Part shown: in pieces, positions 55,870 to 64,000 of the stretch
Position numbering within the stretch: position 1 is the first letter of the stretch
Layout: every line of letters begins with the position of its first letter
Assembly: GCA_902531515.1 (NCBI GenBank)
Contig: CACAEJ010000007.1
Coordinates: 1-64,000, forward strand
Origin: an uncultured Pseudohongiella sp.
Lineage (GTDB): Bacteria; Pseudomonadota; Gammaproteobacteria; Pseudomonadales; Pseudohongiellaceae
DNA length: 64,000 nucleotides
Reading direction: 5' to 3'
Made by a program: the position numbers and the translations under genes
The notes under the pieces: generated by a model
The model's database searches: none
The model's input: only the letters and a program-made list of their open reading frames with translations
What the model was told of the DNA's origin: nothing

Positions 55870-56373
55870 TTAAAAAAAACGCGAGGCTAGTAAAACGCTG
55901 TTGGTATAGGCTAGGAAGCGACCAGTAGTTATGGTGCCTACCCATACGATTATCGAAGCAAGAGCTATCAACTTGACAGTTTTTGAGTTCAACTCATTTT
56001 CCGGTCGAGTACGAATCAGATTTTGTAATTTACTAGCAATCATCAAACCTGCTGAGAGCATAGCAAACTTCGCGTAAAAAACGGGGTTAGTCAGAGCCTT
56101 TGCTGGGTAAGCAAGTAATAGAGCAAGACCAGATAAAAAAATCAAAATCACTGCTATCCAATGCATTTGATAGAAACGGATTAACGGCTTTAAAGCAAAG
56201 GAGGGGACAATTCCTAGTAGGCGAAACGCTATGGCTAAATTAATACCCACTACAAGTGCCATTGCCAGTGAGTGTAAGGTTAGTGATCCGAAAAATGCTA
56301 ACCCAGATTCACGGAACCAGACACTCAGGGCGGTAATTTCTATACGAGCAAGTGTTTCCAATTGGAATTCCAC
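55870..56373 (-). CDS. Small membrane protein related to DUF6644 (pair B, first member)
   Basis: The 167-residue protein has four membrane helices: FFGSLTLHSLAMALVV followed by AIAFRLLG, NPVFYAKFAML (F-x-x-K), and the closing IVWVGTITTGRFLAYT. Together with the 55354 gene it duplicates the pair at 17450-18635. No AraC regulator or 56-residue protein is next to this pair. Confidence 0.75.
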   Translation of the reverse strand: MEFQLETLARIEITALSVWFRESGLAFFGSLTLHSLAMALVVGINLAIAFRLLGIVPSFALKPLIRFYQMHWIAVILIFLSGLALLLAYPAKALTNPVFYAKFAMLSAGLMIASKLQNLIRTRPENELNSKTVKLIALASIIVWVGTITTGRFLAYTNSVLLASRFF

Positions 56374-56609
56374 GATAATTTCAACTTAGCAAAAATTATA
56401 ACGCTTTCTTGGTACTCAAAGTGCTTGCTATTTATGTCTATTACAGGCTAATTAATGTCTGAAAGCCGATAGTTTAATGTTGTAGAATTGATGATATATC
56501 TGTCAATATAAAAATCTGGTGACTAGACAGCATTTTGCTGTGCTAGAATCAAACCACTTTTAAAGCAACAATTTGCTCACAGCTTATAAAAAAGAGAACG
56601 GAGTAGGAT

Positions 56610-57413
56610 ATGTTATTCATAAAACATAGATTTACTAGCCTTTGGGCGGTTTTTTTGACGTTAATATTCACTATGACCACCCAGGCTCAGAGTGATGATA
56701 TCCCTCGGGCTGCGGACGGTAGCCCGGATTTCAGTGGTATTTGGCAAGCTATTGGTAGCTCACACTACAATATTGAACCACATTCTGCCGATTTTGGTCC
56801 TATGTTTGAGCTGGGAGCAATCGGGGCAATTCCGGGAGGGCTTGGTATAGTGGACGGAGGTGAGATCCCTTATACTGTTGCTGCAAGACAGCAGCAAATT
56901 GAAAATAAAGCTAATTGGTTGGAATTGGACCCAGTTGTTAAGTGCTACATGCCCGGAATTCCGCGGGCGAATTATTTGCCCTTTCCTTTTCAGATAATTC
57001 AATCCCCTGAACATATTGTTTTTGCATATGAATTTGCGAGTGCAAGCCGGATTGTGTATGTAGATCAACCAGATTTTGAGTTTCCTATATACTCATGGAT
57101 GGGTCATAGCCTAGCTCATTTTGAGGGGAACACCTTGGTGGTTGACGTAACTGGCCAGATCGCAGATACCTGGTTTGACCATGCAGGGAATCACCATACT
57201 GAAGATTTGAGAGTCACCGAGCGATATACACATATGGGTGAAAACGTTGTCATGTATGAAGCAATTCTTGAGGACCCCAATGTATATACTGAACCATGGA
57301 AAGTTTCTTTTCCGCTATATCGTCGATTAGAGGAAAATATGCAGTTGCTTGAGTATAAGTGTGTTGAATTTACAGAAGAATTAATCTACGGACACTTACG
57401 AAAGCAAGACTAG
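56610..57413 (+). CDS. Secreted protein of unnamed family (paralogue of 3213-4211)
   Basis: This 267-residue protein has a signal peptide (to about residue 27, TTQAQ) and starts IPRAADGSPDFSGIWQAI. Shared with the 3213-4211 gene are a Cys-x(3-4)-G motif followed by FQIIQSPEHIVF, the W-x-G-x-S-x(4)-EGNTLVV segment and the C-terminal LEYKC. GGAGTAGGAT provides the ribosome site. Function is unknown; the duplication in one window hints at roles on related substrates. Confidence 0.78.
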   Translation: MLFIKHRFTSLWAVFLTLIFTMTTQAQSDDIPRAADGSPDFSGIWQAIGSSHYNIEPHSADFGPMFELGAIGAIPGGLGIVDGGEIPYTVAARQQQIENKANWLELDPVVKCYMPGIPRANYLPFPFQIIQSPEHIVFAYEFASASRIVYVDQPDFEFPIYSWMGHSLAHFEGNTLVVDVTGQIADTWFDHAGNHHTEDLRVTERYTHMGENVVMYEAILEDPNVYTEPWKVSFPLYRRLEENMQLLEYKCVEFTEELIYGHLRKQD

Positions 57414-57424
57414 AACCGAGATTA

Positions 57425-57453
57425 TAGTGCCATAAAAGGTAAATATGGCACTA
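57425..57453. terminator. Hairpin between convergent genes
   Basis: TAGTGCCATA (57425-57434) and TATGGCACTA (57444-57453) form a perfect 10-bp stem with a 9-base loop, between convergent genes ending at 57413 and 57470. There is no classic T-run directly after the stem on either strand, so it may end transcripts with help or protect 3' ends. Confidence 0.5.
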
Positions 57454-57469
57454 ATTAACTATAAAAAAA

Positions 57470-58807
57470 TCAATTTTCTAAATTTCTTAAAAGGGGCGGT
57501 GAAACATTTTTAATTCCAGCCATGGAGAGTGTAATCAATAGAGCCGCCTGAGGACCGAGATGAGAGTTTATTGGAATAAACCACTCCCCGGGTGAATGAG
57601 CACCACCCCCTTGGCCTCCTCCTGCAATAGTTATTGCAGGAATATTAAGCGACATAGGTAGGTTAGAATCCGTGCTTGAAGTCCCTAGCTCCTGAAGCTC
57701 TATACCAAGTGCATCAAATGTAAGTGCGGCTACTTGAACAATGTGCGATTCTGGCGGCGTTTTTCCGACAGGTCTGTCACCTATCAGGTTAAAATCGACA
57801 AAAATTTTACCATTATTCCAACGAGCATTTTCTTCTGCTACTGCTTCTAACGCTACATCTTTAACGCGAGATTCGAGTTTCGCGAGCTCGCTTGGATCGT
57901 CTGAACGCATATCGATGGCGAACGCGGCATCAGCGGCTATTGAGTTTACCGATGTTCCTCCTCTGACGGTTCCTATGGTGAATGTAGTCTTTGGCAGGCT
58001 TGGTGTTTCTATATCAGAAATTTTAGCTATGGCTCTTCCCATTGCGTGGATTGCGCTAGCTCTTCCAAATGCTCCGAACGAATGTCCCCCGGGGCCCTGG
58101 AAAACAAACTCAAACCGCCTGCTTCCGGTGCCACCATTAGTAATGCGTCGCAAAAGAGTCCCGTCAATAGAGACATAACCGTCAATCGAAGGATTATCTC
58201 GAAAAATTGCTTTGACGCCTCTTAGATCGCCAGTACCTTCTTCGCCTACATTACCGGCAAAGATAACGTCACCGATGGTTTCGATTCCGCTAACATTTAA
58301 AGTATCGATAACGCTCAGTAGGGCTGCAAGGCCTCTTGTATCATCGCCAATCCCCGGCGCATAGTACCGGCCACCACGCAATTCAACCGTGGTATCGGTC
58401 CCCTCGGGAAATACAGTATCGAGGTGAGCTGATATTAAGAAAGTTGGGCCTACTCCCGTTCCTTTTCGTATTCCGATTACATTACCTTCGTCATCTAAAT
58501 AAGCATCTTGCAAGCCTCTTGCGCGCATCTGTTCTAGAAAGTATGCGGCCCGTTTCTGTTCTTTATATGGAGGCGCGGGTATTTCGGTGATATGGAATTG
58601 CTCTCGAATGGTATCGGGCTCTGTCTCCATAATCCTTTGCAGTGAAGATTGGACTCTCCCATAAGCGGTAACTCTGTTAAAAGCATCTAAAGTTTCCGCA
58701 GTAATAGGTACTAAATTTTGCTGTCCCCAACTTGGACAACAAAACAAAAGTAATGCACTAGCACTAATTTTAAAAATCATAGAGATAACAGAATTTACTT
58801 GAGTCAT
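57470..58807 (-). CDS. Exported M20-family metallopeptidase
   Basis: This 445-residue protein has a signal peptide (to about residue 29, CCPSWGQQ). Metal-binding motifs of the M20 family are ISAHLDTVFPEGTD near 127, GIGDDTRGLAALL near 153, VGEEGTGDLRG near 191 with Glu as general base and ligand, and HSPGEWF at the C-terminus. The dimerisation domain lies at ~235-350. Family members are aminopeptidases, carboxypeptidases or amidohydrolases. AGGAAA 6 bases upstream supports the ATG. Confidence 0.88.
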   Translation of the reverse strand: MTQVNSVISMIFKISASALLLFCCPSWGQQNLVPITAETLDAFNRVTAYGRVQSSLQRIMETEPDTIREQFHITEIPAPPYKEQKRAAYFLEQMRARGLQDAYLDDEGNVIGIRKGTGVGPTFLISAHLDTVFPEGTDTTVELRGGRYYAPGIGDDTRGLAALLSVIDTLNVSGIETIGDVIFAGNVGEEGTGDLRGVKAIFRDNPSIDGYVSIDGTLLRRITNGGTGSRRFEFVFQGPGGHSFGAFGRASAIHAMGRAIAKISDIETPSLPKTTFTIGTVRGGTSVNSIAADAAFAIDMRSDDPSELAKLESRVKDVALEAVAEENARWNNGKIFVDFNLIGDRPVGKTPPESHIVQVAALTFDALGIELQELGTSSTDSNLPMSLNIPAITIAGGGQGGGAHSPGEWFIPINSHLGPQAALLITLSMAGIKNVSPPLLRNLEN

Positions 58808-58887
58808 GAATTTTTCCTAAAATCTTACGACGAGGTCGATTCCTATTAACTATACCTAAAAACATGCCTTCAGTTTAATGGAATTAA

Positions 58888-59463
58888 CTAATTTTGCGTT
58901 GCTATAACCAGCAAGCTATCAAACAATCTGGTTTTATCCTGCGCACTGATATTCTTTATTCTTATGGTGTCATGAAACAAAATTCTATGTTCGTCGCTTA
59001 TCTGCCCGCCATCAAGATAAAAAGTTGCCAGTTCTTTAACGATAGATTCTCCTAGTTCGGATAGTTTTGGGCGGATGACTTGCTGGAGATCGAGAGGTAC
59101 GAATGTAGGAGGTGTGCTTAGCCAATCTGCACGATAGCGATACTGAACAGCTTTAGCGACGCTGATTTGAACTCTAAAAAAAGATTCAACAGATGGGCCA
59201 AATAGACCAAGCTCGTTCGCGCTTTCAACGGCGTTGTCGATGACGACGGCCTCTCTTTGTATATCTTCGATCGGTGTTTTGGTGTTTTCTTTATAGAGAG
59301 CAACATGCTCCATGTAACTCAGTCGCTCATTTATTAGTTGAAAGAGTGTCTCAATATCAGAATTTTGAGCGCTGGTGCTTTCGTTTGAAAGAACTATAGT
59401 CAATAAGGCGATAACACAAAAAATAGTGTTTGAGCATATGACTTTCTCTACTTTTGAAACCAT
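58888..59463 (-). CDS. Periplasmic chorismate mutase (AroQ gamma type)
   Basis: This 191-residue protein has a signal peptide (residues ~12-33, CVIALLTIVLSNESTSAQ) and an all-helical body. Hallmarks are LFQLINERLSYMEHVALYKENTKTP, then IEDIQREAVVI and FFRVQISVAKAVQYRY, the motifs of exported monofunctional AroQ chorismate mutases. These convert chorismate to prephenate outside the cytoplasm for unclear reasons. It is divergent from the sulfatase with only 44 bases between starts. Confidence 0.85.
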   Translation of the reverse strand: MVSKVEKVICSNTIFCVIALLTIVLSNESTSAQNSDIETLFQLINERLSYMEHVALYKENTKTPIEDIQREAVVIDNAVESANELGLFGPSVESFFRVQISVAKAVQYRYRADWLSTPPTFVPLDLQQVIRPKLSELGESIVKELATFYLDGGQISDEHRILFHDTIRIKNISAQDKTRLFDSLLVIATQN

Positions 59464-59507
59464 GTAATAGTATAATTTCTGTTAGTCAGTAATAGTTGTA
59501 TAGAACA

Positions 59508-61157
59508 ATGAAAAAGCTACTCAGATTGTCATTATTTTCTACGTTACTAGTTGCGCTGTTTGGTTGCAAGCATCTTGAAAAATTAGATTCGTCTCAGTCC
59601 AGACTTCCTGAACGACCTAATATCTTATGGATCGTTGCGGAAGACTTAAGTCCAATCATTCCACCTTATGGTGATCATACTGTTGAAACTCCATACCTCT
59701 CGCGTTTAGCCGAGGAGGCTGTTAGATATACAAATGTGTTTTCAACATCCGGCGTTTGTGCTCCAAGTAGAGCAGCGATTGCTACAGGAATGTATCAGAA
59801 TCGTATTGGTGCACAGCACATGAGAACTACAAGCGTGATTGATGAAGGTCCCAAAGGTTTGGTTCCTTATGAAGCGGTCCCTCCGCCCCACATGAAGATG
59901 CAAAGTCAGTATTTTCGAGAGGCTGGTTATTACACAACAAATAATGCAAAAGAGGATTACCAATTTCGTAAGCCGGCCACTGCTTGGGATGACAGTAGCC
60001 CGAAAGCGCATTGGCGAAATAGGGATCATGGCCAACCCTTTTTCGCAGTTTTTAATCTTGGGATTACACATGAATCCCAAGTCTGGAGACAGGCAGACAA
60101 CCCCTCTCTTGTTTCAAAGGATCTAGATGTTCCAGTACCTCCTTATCTGCCAAGTACAGACATCGCTTTAGATGATATCCGACAAGTTTATAGCAACATC
60201 GTCTCTATGGATAAACAAGTTGGAACGATTCTCAACCAATTGGAAGAGGATGGTTTAGTCGAAGACACGATCATCTTCTTTTATAGCGATCACGGAGGCC
60301 CGTTACCCCGTCAGAAAAGGTTGCTTTATGATTCCGGAATCCAGGTTCCCCTAATTATACGATTTCCAAACAAATGGCGAGCAGGTGAAGCTGATGATCA
60401 GTTAATTAGTTTCGTAGATTTTAAGTCGACGACGTTATCGCTTGCAGGTATTCGACCACCGTCATACAGTGATGGTCGTGCATTTCTTGGGAAATTCGTC
60501 GAGACGCCTCCAAGAAATTATATCCATGCTGCGGCAGACCGGTTTGATAACGAGTATGACACTATTCGTGCGGTTAGAGATTCTCGCTTCAAGTATTTGC
60601 GAAACTATAACCTCGATAAAGCCTATTATTTACCGCTTCCCTACAGAGAACAAATGCCAATAATGCAAGAACTACTAAGATTGAATGAACAAGGAAAGTT
60701 AAACCCAATTCAAGAACAATGGTTTAGACAGCAGAAGCCCCTTGAAGAACTTTTTGACGTCGAAAATGATCCACACGAACTTCAGAATCTTGCCGAAGAT
60801 CCAGCGTATTCTGATAAATTGAATGAATTGCGCACGGAGCTGGATAGCTGGCTCTCCGGGTTTGAAGATCTTGGATTTAAGCCGGAGGAAGAGTTAATCA
60901 AAAAACTTTGGCCTGAGGGAATTCAACCGATAACAAAAGCGCCAAGTATGTTCCTAAAAAATGGTGAGGTTCAAATCAGCTCTGACACGCCTGGAGCTAA
61001 CATTGCCTTTCAGGTTATCCCTCTCGGGGGCGCTCTTGAAGATAACTGGCGAGTATATACGGGCCCTTTTAAATTAAGACCTGCTAATCGTCTGATTGCA
61101 GTGGCTCACAGGATAGGCTATTTGCCGAGTGATCAGGTTGAATTTGTTAAGGATTGA
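59508..61157 (+). CDS. Lipoprotein sulfatase
   Basis: ATG 59508 opens a lipoprotein signal with lipobox LFGC; TTG 59496 is four codons earlier and less likely. The ~549-residue sulfatase has RPNILWIVAEDLSP at the domain start, the formylglycine motif CAPSRAA, and FFYSDHGGPL with DPHELQNLAED near the end of the domain. It removes sulfate from organic esters, perhaps algal polysaccharides; the substrate is unknown. The C-terminal ~80 residues are a separate beta-rich extension. Confidence 0.9.
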   Translation: MKKLLRLSLFSTLLVALFGCKHLEKLDSSQSRLPERPNILWIVAEDLSPIIPPYGDHTVETPYLSRLAEEAVRYTNVFSTSGVCAPSRAAIATGMYQNRIGAQHMRTTSVIDEGPKGLVPYEAVPPPHMKMQSQYFREAGYYTTNNAKEDYQFRKPATAWDDSSPKAHWRNRDHGQPFFAVFNLGITHESQVWRQADNPSLVSKDLDVPVPPYLPSTDIALDDIRQVYSNIVSMDKQVGTILNQLEEDGLVEDTIIFFYSDHGGPLPRQKRLLYDSGIQVPLIIRFPNKWRAGEADDQLISFVDFKSTTLSLAGIRPPSYSDGRAFLGKFVETPPRNYIHAAADRFDNEYDTIRAVRDSRFKYLRNYNLDKAYYLPLPYREQMPIMQELLRLNEQGKLNPIQEQWFRQQKPLEELFDVENDPHELQNLAEDPAYSDKLNELRTELDSWLSGFEDLGFKPEEELIKKLWPEGIQPITKAPSMFLKNGEVQISSDTPGANIAFQVIPLGGALEDNWRVYTGPFKLRPANRLIAVAHRIGYLPSDQVEFVKD

Positions 61158-61166
61158 AGTTTTTGC

Positions 61167-61703
61167 TCAATCAGATTTACGTAAGGGAGCTAAACCTCGA
61201 TCAATAATCGATAGCAGTGTGCTTGCCGACAAGGCCCATGCAAAAATAGAACCCATCAGTTCCATTAACTCTTTAAAATCTTCACCGAGCCCTAGTCTGG
61301 AGACTGCCAAGAAAATTAGTGGTCCAAAATACAATATGCCGTTCCATTTTCCAAGAAAGCTCATCCTCAGTTCTTTCTGCTTGTATAAATAGTATGAGTC
61401 TATAACATATTGACTAAAAGCAATCAGGATGAGGGCTGGCAAATAAGGATTGATTAGACCAGATAAGGCACACCCTGTTAAACCTAGAGTCACAAAGATA
61501 AAGTCGGTAGTATGATCAAATAACTGACCTTTCGCTGAAGCTGTATTTTTTGCTCTGGCCAGTTTGCCATCAAAAAAATCTGTCACGCATGCAAGCATAA
61601 TCAAGAATAACAGTACCCATCCCGACAAGAGCCCGTTATATGCAAACCCTAGTGTGACAGGTACGGCGAGAGCGAGACGAACTGCGGTTAGCAGGTTCGC
61701 CAT
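61167..61703 (-). CDS. CDP-alcohol phosphatidyltransferase family protein
   Basis: This 178-residue membrane enzyme has the hallmark DGKLARAKNTASAKGQLFDH followed by TTD, the DGxxAR...G...D...D motif of CDP-alcohol phosphotransferases. It has about five membrane helices. It makes a phospholipid or related lipid from CDP-activated alcohol. It starts 2 bases after the preceding gene and is probably coupled to it. Confidence 0.88.
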   Translation of the reverse strand: MANLLTAVRLALAVPVTLGFAYNGLLSGWVLLFLIMLACVTDFFDGKLARAKNTASAKGQLFDHTTDFIFVTLGLTGCALSGLINPYLPALILIAFSQYVIDSYYLYKQKELRMSFLGKWNGILYFGPLIFLAVSRLGLGEDFKELMELMGSIFAWALSASTLLSIIDRGLAPLRKSD

Positions 61704-61705
61704 GA

Positions 61706-62713
61706 TTAGTTAAAAAGTTCTCTCTGAGCTCTTCGCCAAAAGACCAGACCTATAACAGCGTTAAATAGGATAAAGAAATTATGTTGCACAAAACCGAAAG
61801 CCGCCATTTGTCCCTCGTTCTCTGGAAACAATATTACCCAGAATGTTATTGCGGCGGCCCGCATGGGAGTTGGAACTGCTGCCGCAAAAAATATAACTGG
61901 CAAGTAGGGGAGAAGCTCCATGAATGAAGCTTCGACTCCGAAAAGGTTTAGTGCGAAGGAATAAACAATAACGGCCGCCAGTAGCGCTGGTGATCTCAAC
62001 ACCAAAAACATTAAATAATGTTTTAACTCGGCTTGTGTGAAGGCGTCGAGTATTCGCTTTTTGCGAAACTCATTATTCGGTAATAAGATTCCGCGGAAAT
62101 ATAGTAGCCAAACTACAAAGAATATCGCTGAACCCGCTGTTATCGCGGGCATCAGGCTGAATGCCTCCGGTAATCCTTCGCCTCCAGCTAAATAACCAAT
62201 TGAGGCCCAAACTAGTAAATAGAAAACCTCACAAAACATAATAAACAGCATGACTGAGCCAACTTCCCATCCCGGTATTTGGTCCCGTTTATTTAGGTAG
62301 TAGGCCATGGCGCCTTTACCGATCTGTTCGTTAAAAATAGATATGATGTACGCGCTCGCGCGAATGGGTAGAATATCTCTATATTTGATATCTGCTAAAA
62401 ACCAGTTCAGTGCGCGAGTGACTACTAACGTATCCACCAAGAAATAGAATAGGGAATAGGCGATCATCAAGCCTAACCAAGGCACCCAAGCTACGTTAGA
62501 AAAGACTTCAGTCATGTAAGCGGTTAACGAGAGACCTTCCCTACTCGCAGCCCCGTTTAACCGATAGTAAAGGTAAACGAAGCACATGGCTGTTACAATA
62601 AGAAATAAAATCCTTCCTGCTGGACTGGTCTTTTTTTGAGGCATTGCACTTTTCGATTGTGCCTCGCCTGATTCTCTTAATTCTTCTACTTGATTGTTAT
62701 CTGTCATATCCAT
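61706..62713 (-). CDS. Multi-pass membrane protein, possibly LPG-synthase-TM/UPF0104-like
   Basis: The ~335-residue protein has an N-terminal polar tail (to ~40) and about eight membrane segments (MCFVYLYYRLNG, LGLMIAYSLFYFL, VMLFIMFCEVFYLLVW, FFAAAVPTPMRAAAI). It contains IISIFNEQIGKGAMAYYL and ends QRELFN. The plan resembles UPF0104/flippase-like membrane proteins but I see no decisive motif. ATG 62713 or 62707 could be the start, since the gene overlaps the next-upstream one. It lies between an oxidoreductase and a lipid-synthesis gene. Confidence 0.6.
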   Translation of the reverse strand: MDMTDNNQVEELRESGEAQSKSAMPQKKTSPAGRILFLIVTAMCFVYLYYRLNGAASREGLSLTAYMTEVFSNVAWVPWLGLMIAYSLFYFLVDTLVVTRALNWFLADIKYRDILPIRASAYIISIFNEQIGKGAMAYYLNKRDQIPGWEVGSVMLFIMFCEVFYLLVWASIGYLAGGEGLPEAFSLMPAITAGSAIFFVVWLLYFRGILLPNNEFRKKRILDAFTQAELKHYLMFLVLRSPALLAAVIVYSFALNLFGVEASFMELLPYLPVIFFAAAVPTPMRAAAITFWVILFPENEGQMAAFGFVQHNFFILFNAVIGLVFWRRAQRELFN

Positions 62714-63602
62714 CGCCAAGGTTGGTCATGTTTTTTAAGGTTTGCTCCAGAGGGGTAAGTGTAATACCTATTTCACTATCAGCGTTAGTTTTAACTACCT
62801 CATCTTGAGTTATCACATCAATAACGGTAGGCGTAATACCCCCACCTTTCAAAATGCTAGTAATTGCGGCGCCGAATTTTGCTAGGAAGATAGGTATGGT
62901 TCCAAATGAAACTTCCTTCCCCATGATTTTAGCCGTCATTTCGATTATGTCTCGATACGAAGCGCTTCCAGGTCCAACAAGTTCGTAAGTGACCTGATCC
63001 TTCACTGTTGTTGAGCAGAGTATCGTTAAGGCTTCAGAGAGATCGTCGATATCTAAAGGCCGCATTTGATAATGCCCACCGCCTAGTAGCTTTGCTTGTC
63101 CAGATGAAACCATTCCAACGATGGCTTGTGAGCCTGCAGCTTGTCGACCAAAGAGGATTGGTGTGCGCAATATCCTTGCTCCTAGACCGGATTCAAGTAT
63201 TAACTCCTCCGCCACTCCCTTTGAGCGAAAATAAGCATTTCTTGATTTCGGGCTTGCTCCTACAACGCTTATAAAAATAAGATTTTTTACATCGCTTTTT
63301 TTTGCCGCGTCAACTATCGCAGCCGTTGCTGCGACATTTGCACTTGCATAATTAGAGTGCTTGCTCTCAATCAAGATTCCTGCCAAGTGTATTACAACAT
63401 CACTTCCATCAAGCGCTTTTTGGAGTGAGTTAGTATCATCGTAATTAATTATTACTGGATTGATTAATGAACTTTCAGGTAAATCTGGTATAGCTTTTTC
63501 ACTTCGTACCCCAGCGATTACGGTTACGCCTTGCTCTTTACATAAACGTGCCAGCAAATTTTTGCCTACACTACTATTGGCTCCAGTTACTGCTACTTTC
63601 AT
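62697..63602 (-). CDS. NAD(P)-binding atypical SDR (NDUFA9-like)
   Basis: The 301-residue protein opens with MKVAVTGANSSVGKNLLARL, then DVVIHLAGILIESK, VKNLIFISVVGASP and AYFRSKGVAEELILESG. These resemble the complex I NDUFA9-like and NmrA-type atypical SDRs that lack catalytic function or act on lipids/quinones. It overlaps the downstream membrane-protein gene by up to 17 bases. AAGGA lies 11 bases before the ATG. Confidence 0.82.
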   Translation of the reverse strand: MKVAVTGANSSVGKNLLARLCKEQGVTVIAGVRSEKAIPDLPESSLINPVIINYDDTNSLQKALDGSDVVIHLAGILIESKHSNYASANVAATAAIVDAAKKSDVKNLIFISVVGASPKSRNAYFRSKGVAEELILESGLGARILRTPILFGRQAAGSQAIVGMVSSGQAKLLGGGHYQMRPLDIDDLSEALTILCSTTVKDQVTYELVGPGSASYRDIIEMTAKIMGKEVSFGTIPIFLAKFGAAITSILKGGGITPTVIDVITQDEVVKTNADSEIGITLTPLEQTLKNMTNLGDGYDR

Positions 63603-63681
63603 TGGTTAATAATTCCTTGTTTTGAGTGACGCGGTAAATGGCTGTTGAACAGCGATAACGACTAAATTTTGGATCTCAGAT

Positions 63682-64000
63682 CTATAATACTTGACTGATG
63701 TTATCTAACTTTTTACTACGTTGAAGTTTTTGCGCTGCCGTGTTTTCTATCTGTTCCAAAGTGGACGCCTTGAAGGCCAACTTCTTCATTTTTTGAGGAG
63801 CTGTCTCATAGTTCGTTGTCCTCATTTTCGGAGCTCTACCCATCTCTGAAATGGTTTCCTCCATGTCTGAAGGATGCCATTCTTGCCCATGGTCTGCCCC
63901 GGCAGCTCTTGTAATGCTTTCGTTCATTAAGGTACCACCAATATCGTTCGCTCCGGCGTTTAGGCAAGCTCGAACGCCATCTTGACCCATTTTCACCCAT
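63682..64000 (-). CDS. cofH: FO synthase subunit 2 (CofH), C-terminal part (5' end outside window)
   Basis: CofH is a radical SAM enzyme that, with CofG, makes FO, the deazaflavin of coenzyme F420. The frame is open to the right edge, so only the last ~106 residues are seen. Diagnostic are WVKMGQDGVRACL, then GANDIGGTLMNESITRAAGA, DHGQEWHPSDMEETI and RTTNYETAP, as at the C-terminus of CofH and FbiC. The ending QVL follows a short helical tail. It heads a leftward gene set ending with the lipid-synthesis genes. Confidence 0.88.
   Translation of the reverse strand, partial: WVKMGQDGVRACLNAGANDIGGTLMNESITRAAGADHGQEWHPSDMEETISEMGRAPKMRTTNYETAPQKMKKLAFKASTLEQIENTAAQKLQRSKKLDNISQVL

Noticed and set aside
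56521-56549. Possible promoter (TAGACA and TAGAAT) before the 56610 gene
   Set aside because: The spacer is only about 14 bases, too short for a normal sigma70 promoter.

Overview
The window looks like a chromosome segment of an uncultivated, probably marine, aerobic gammaproteobacterium. This rests on gene content: heme A synthase, SURF1, a Na+-pumping oxaloacetate decarboxylase (oadGAB), bacterioferritin with its ferredoxin, ppk1, phoR, an FbpABC-type iron importer, a lipoprotein sulfatase and many secreted redox proteins. Base composition is moderate. Genes are tightly packed, with little non-coding DNA. I see no tRNA, rRNA, CRISPR array, transposase or phage gene. The species cannot be named from the sequence alone.

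Layout. 1-10525: secreted and periplasmic proteins: the end of a secreted beta-domain protein, a DUF305/LVIVD fusion, an unnamed secreted family protein, an alpha/beta hydrolase, two PQQ-type quinoproteins and an NHL propeller. 10706-16200: MltB-like transglycosylase, heme A synthase, saccharopine-dehydrogenase-like reductase and an outer-membrane alginate-export-type porin. 16198-18839: a membrane-anchored AraC regulator followed by two related small membrane proteins and a 56-residue membrane protein. 18899-28160: NIPSNAP, a TPR-like protein, oadGAB, cysE, a tandem NTF2-like protein and a GT39-type glycosyltransferase. 28270-33701: ferric iron ABC operon divergent from bfd-bfr, with Fur-like sites between. 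33819-38641: short Ppx, Ppk1 and PhoR. 38828-42790: a catabolic operon (MDR reductase, two SDRs, acyl-CoA dehydrogenase). 42868-46265: a coupled cluster of GT2, nucleosidase-like, spore-photoproduct-lyase-like radical SAM and SDR genes. 46350-56373: a copper-flavoured block with CopC, CopD, two further CopC-like proteins, a cytochrome c/PHM-like copper monooxygenase, SURF1 and a second pair of the small membrane proteins. 56610-64000: a paralogue of the 3213-4211 gene, an M20 peptidase, a periplasmic chorismate mutase, a sulfatase, a lipid-synthesis-like trio and the end of a CofH (F420/FO synthesis) gene.

Several families recur within the window: the secreted beta-domain protein (left edge and 51864-52793), the unnamed secreted family (3213-4211 and 56610-57413), the small membrane family (four copies in two pairs), CopC-like domains (three) and quinoproteins (two). 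With the heme and copper assembly genes, this suggests a periplasm specialised for oxidation chemistry. The least explained parts are the nucleosidase/radical-SAM cluster, the paired small membrane proteins, and the F420 gene in a proteobacterial setting.
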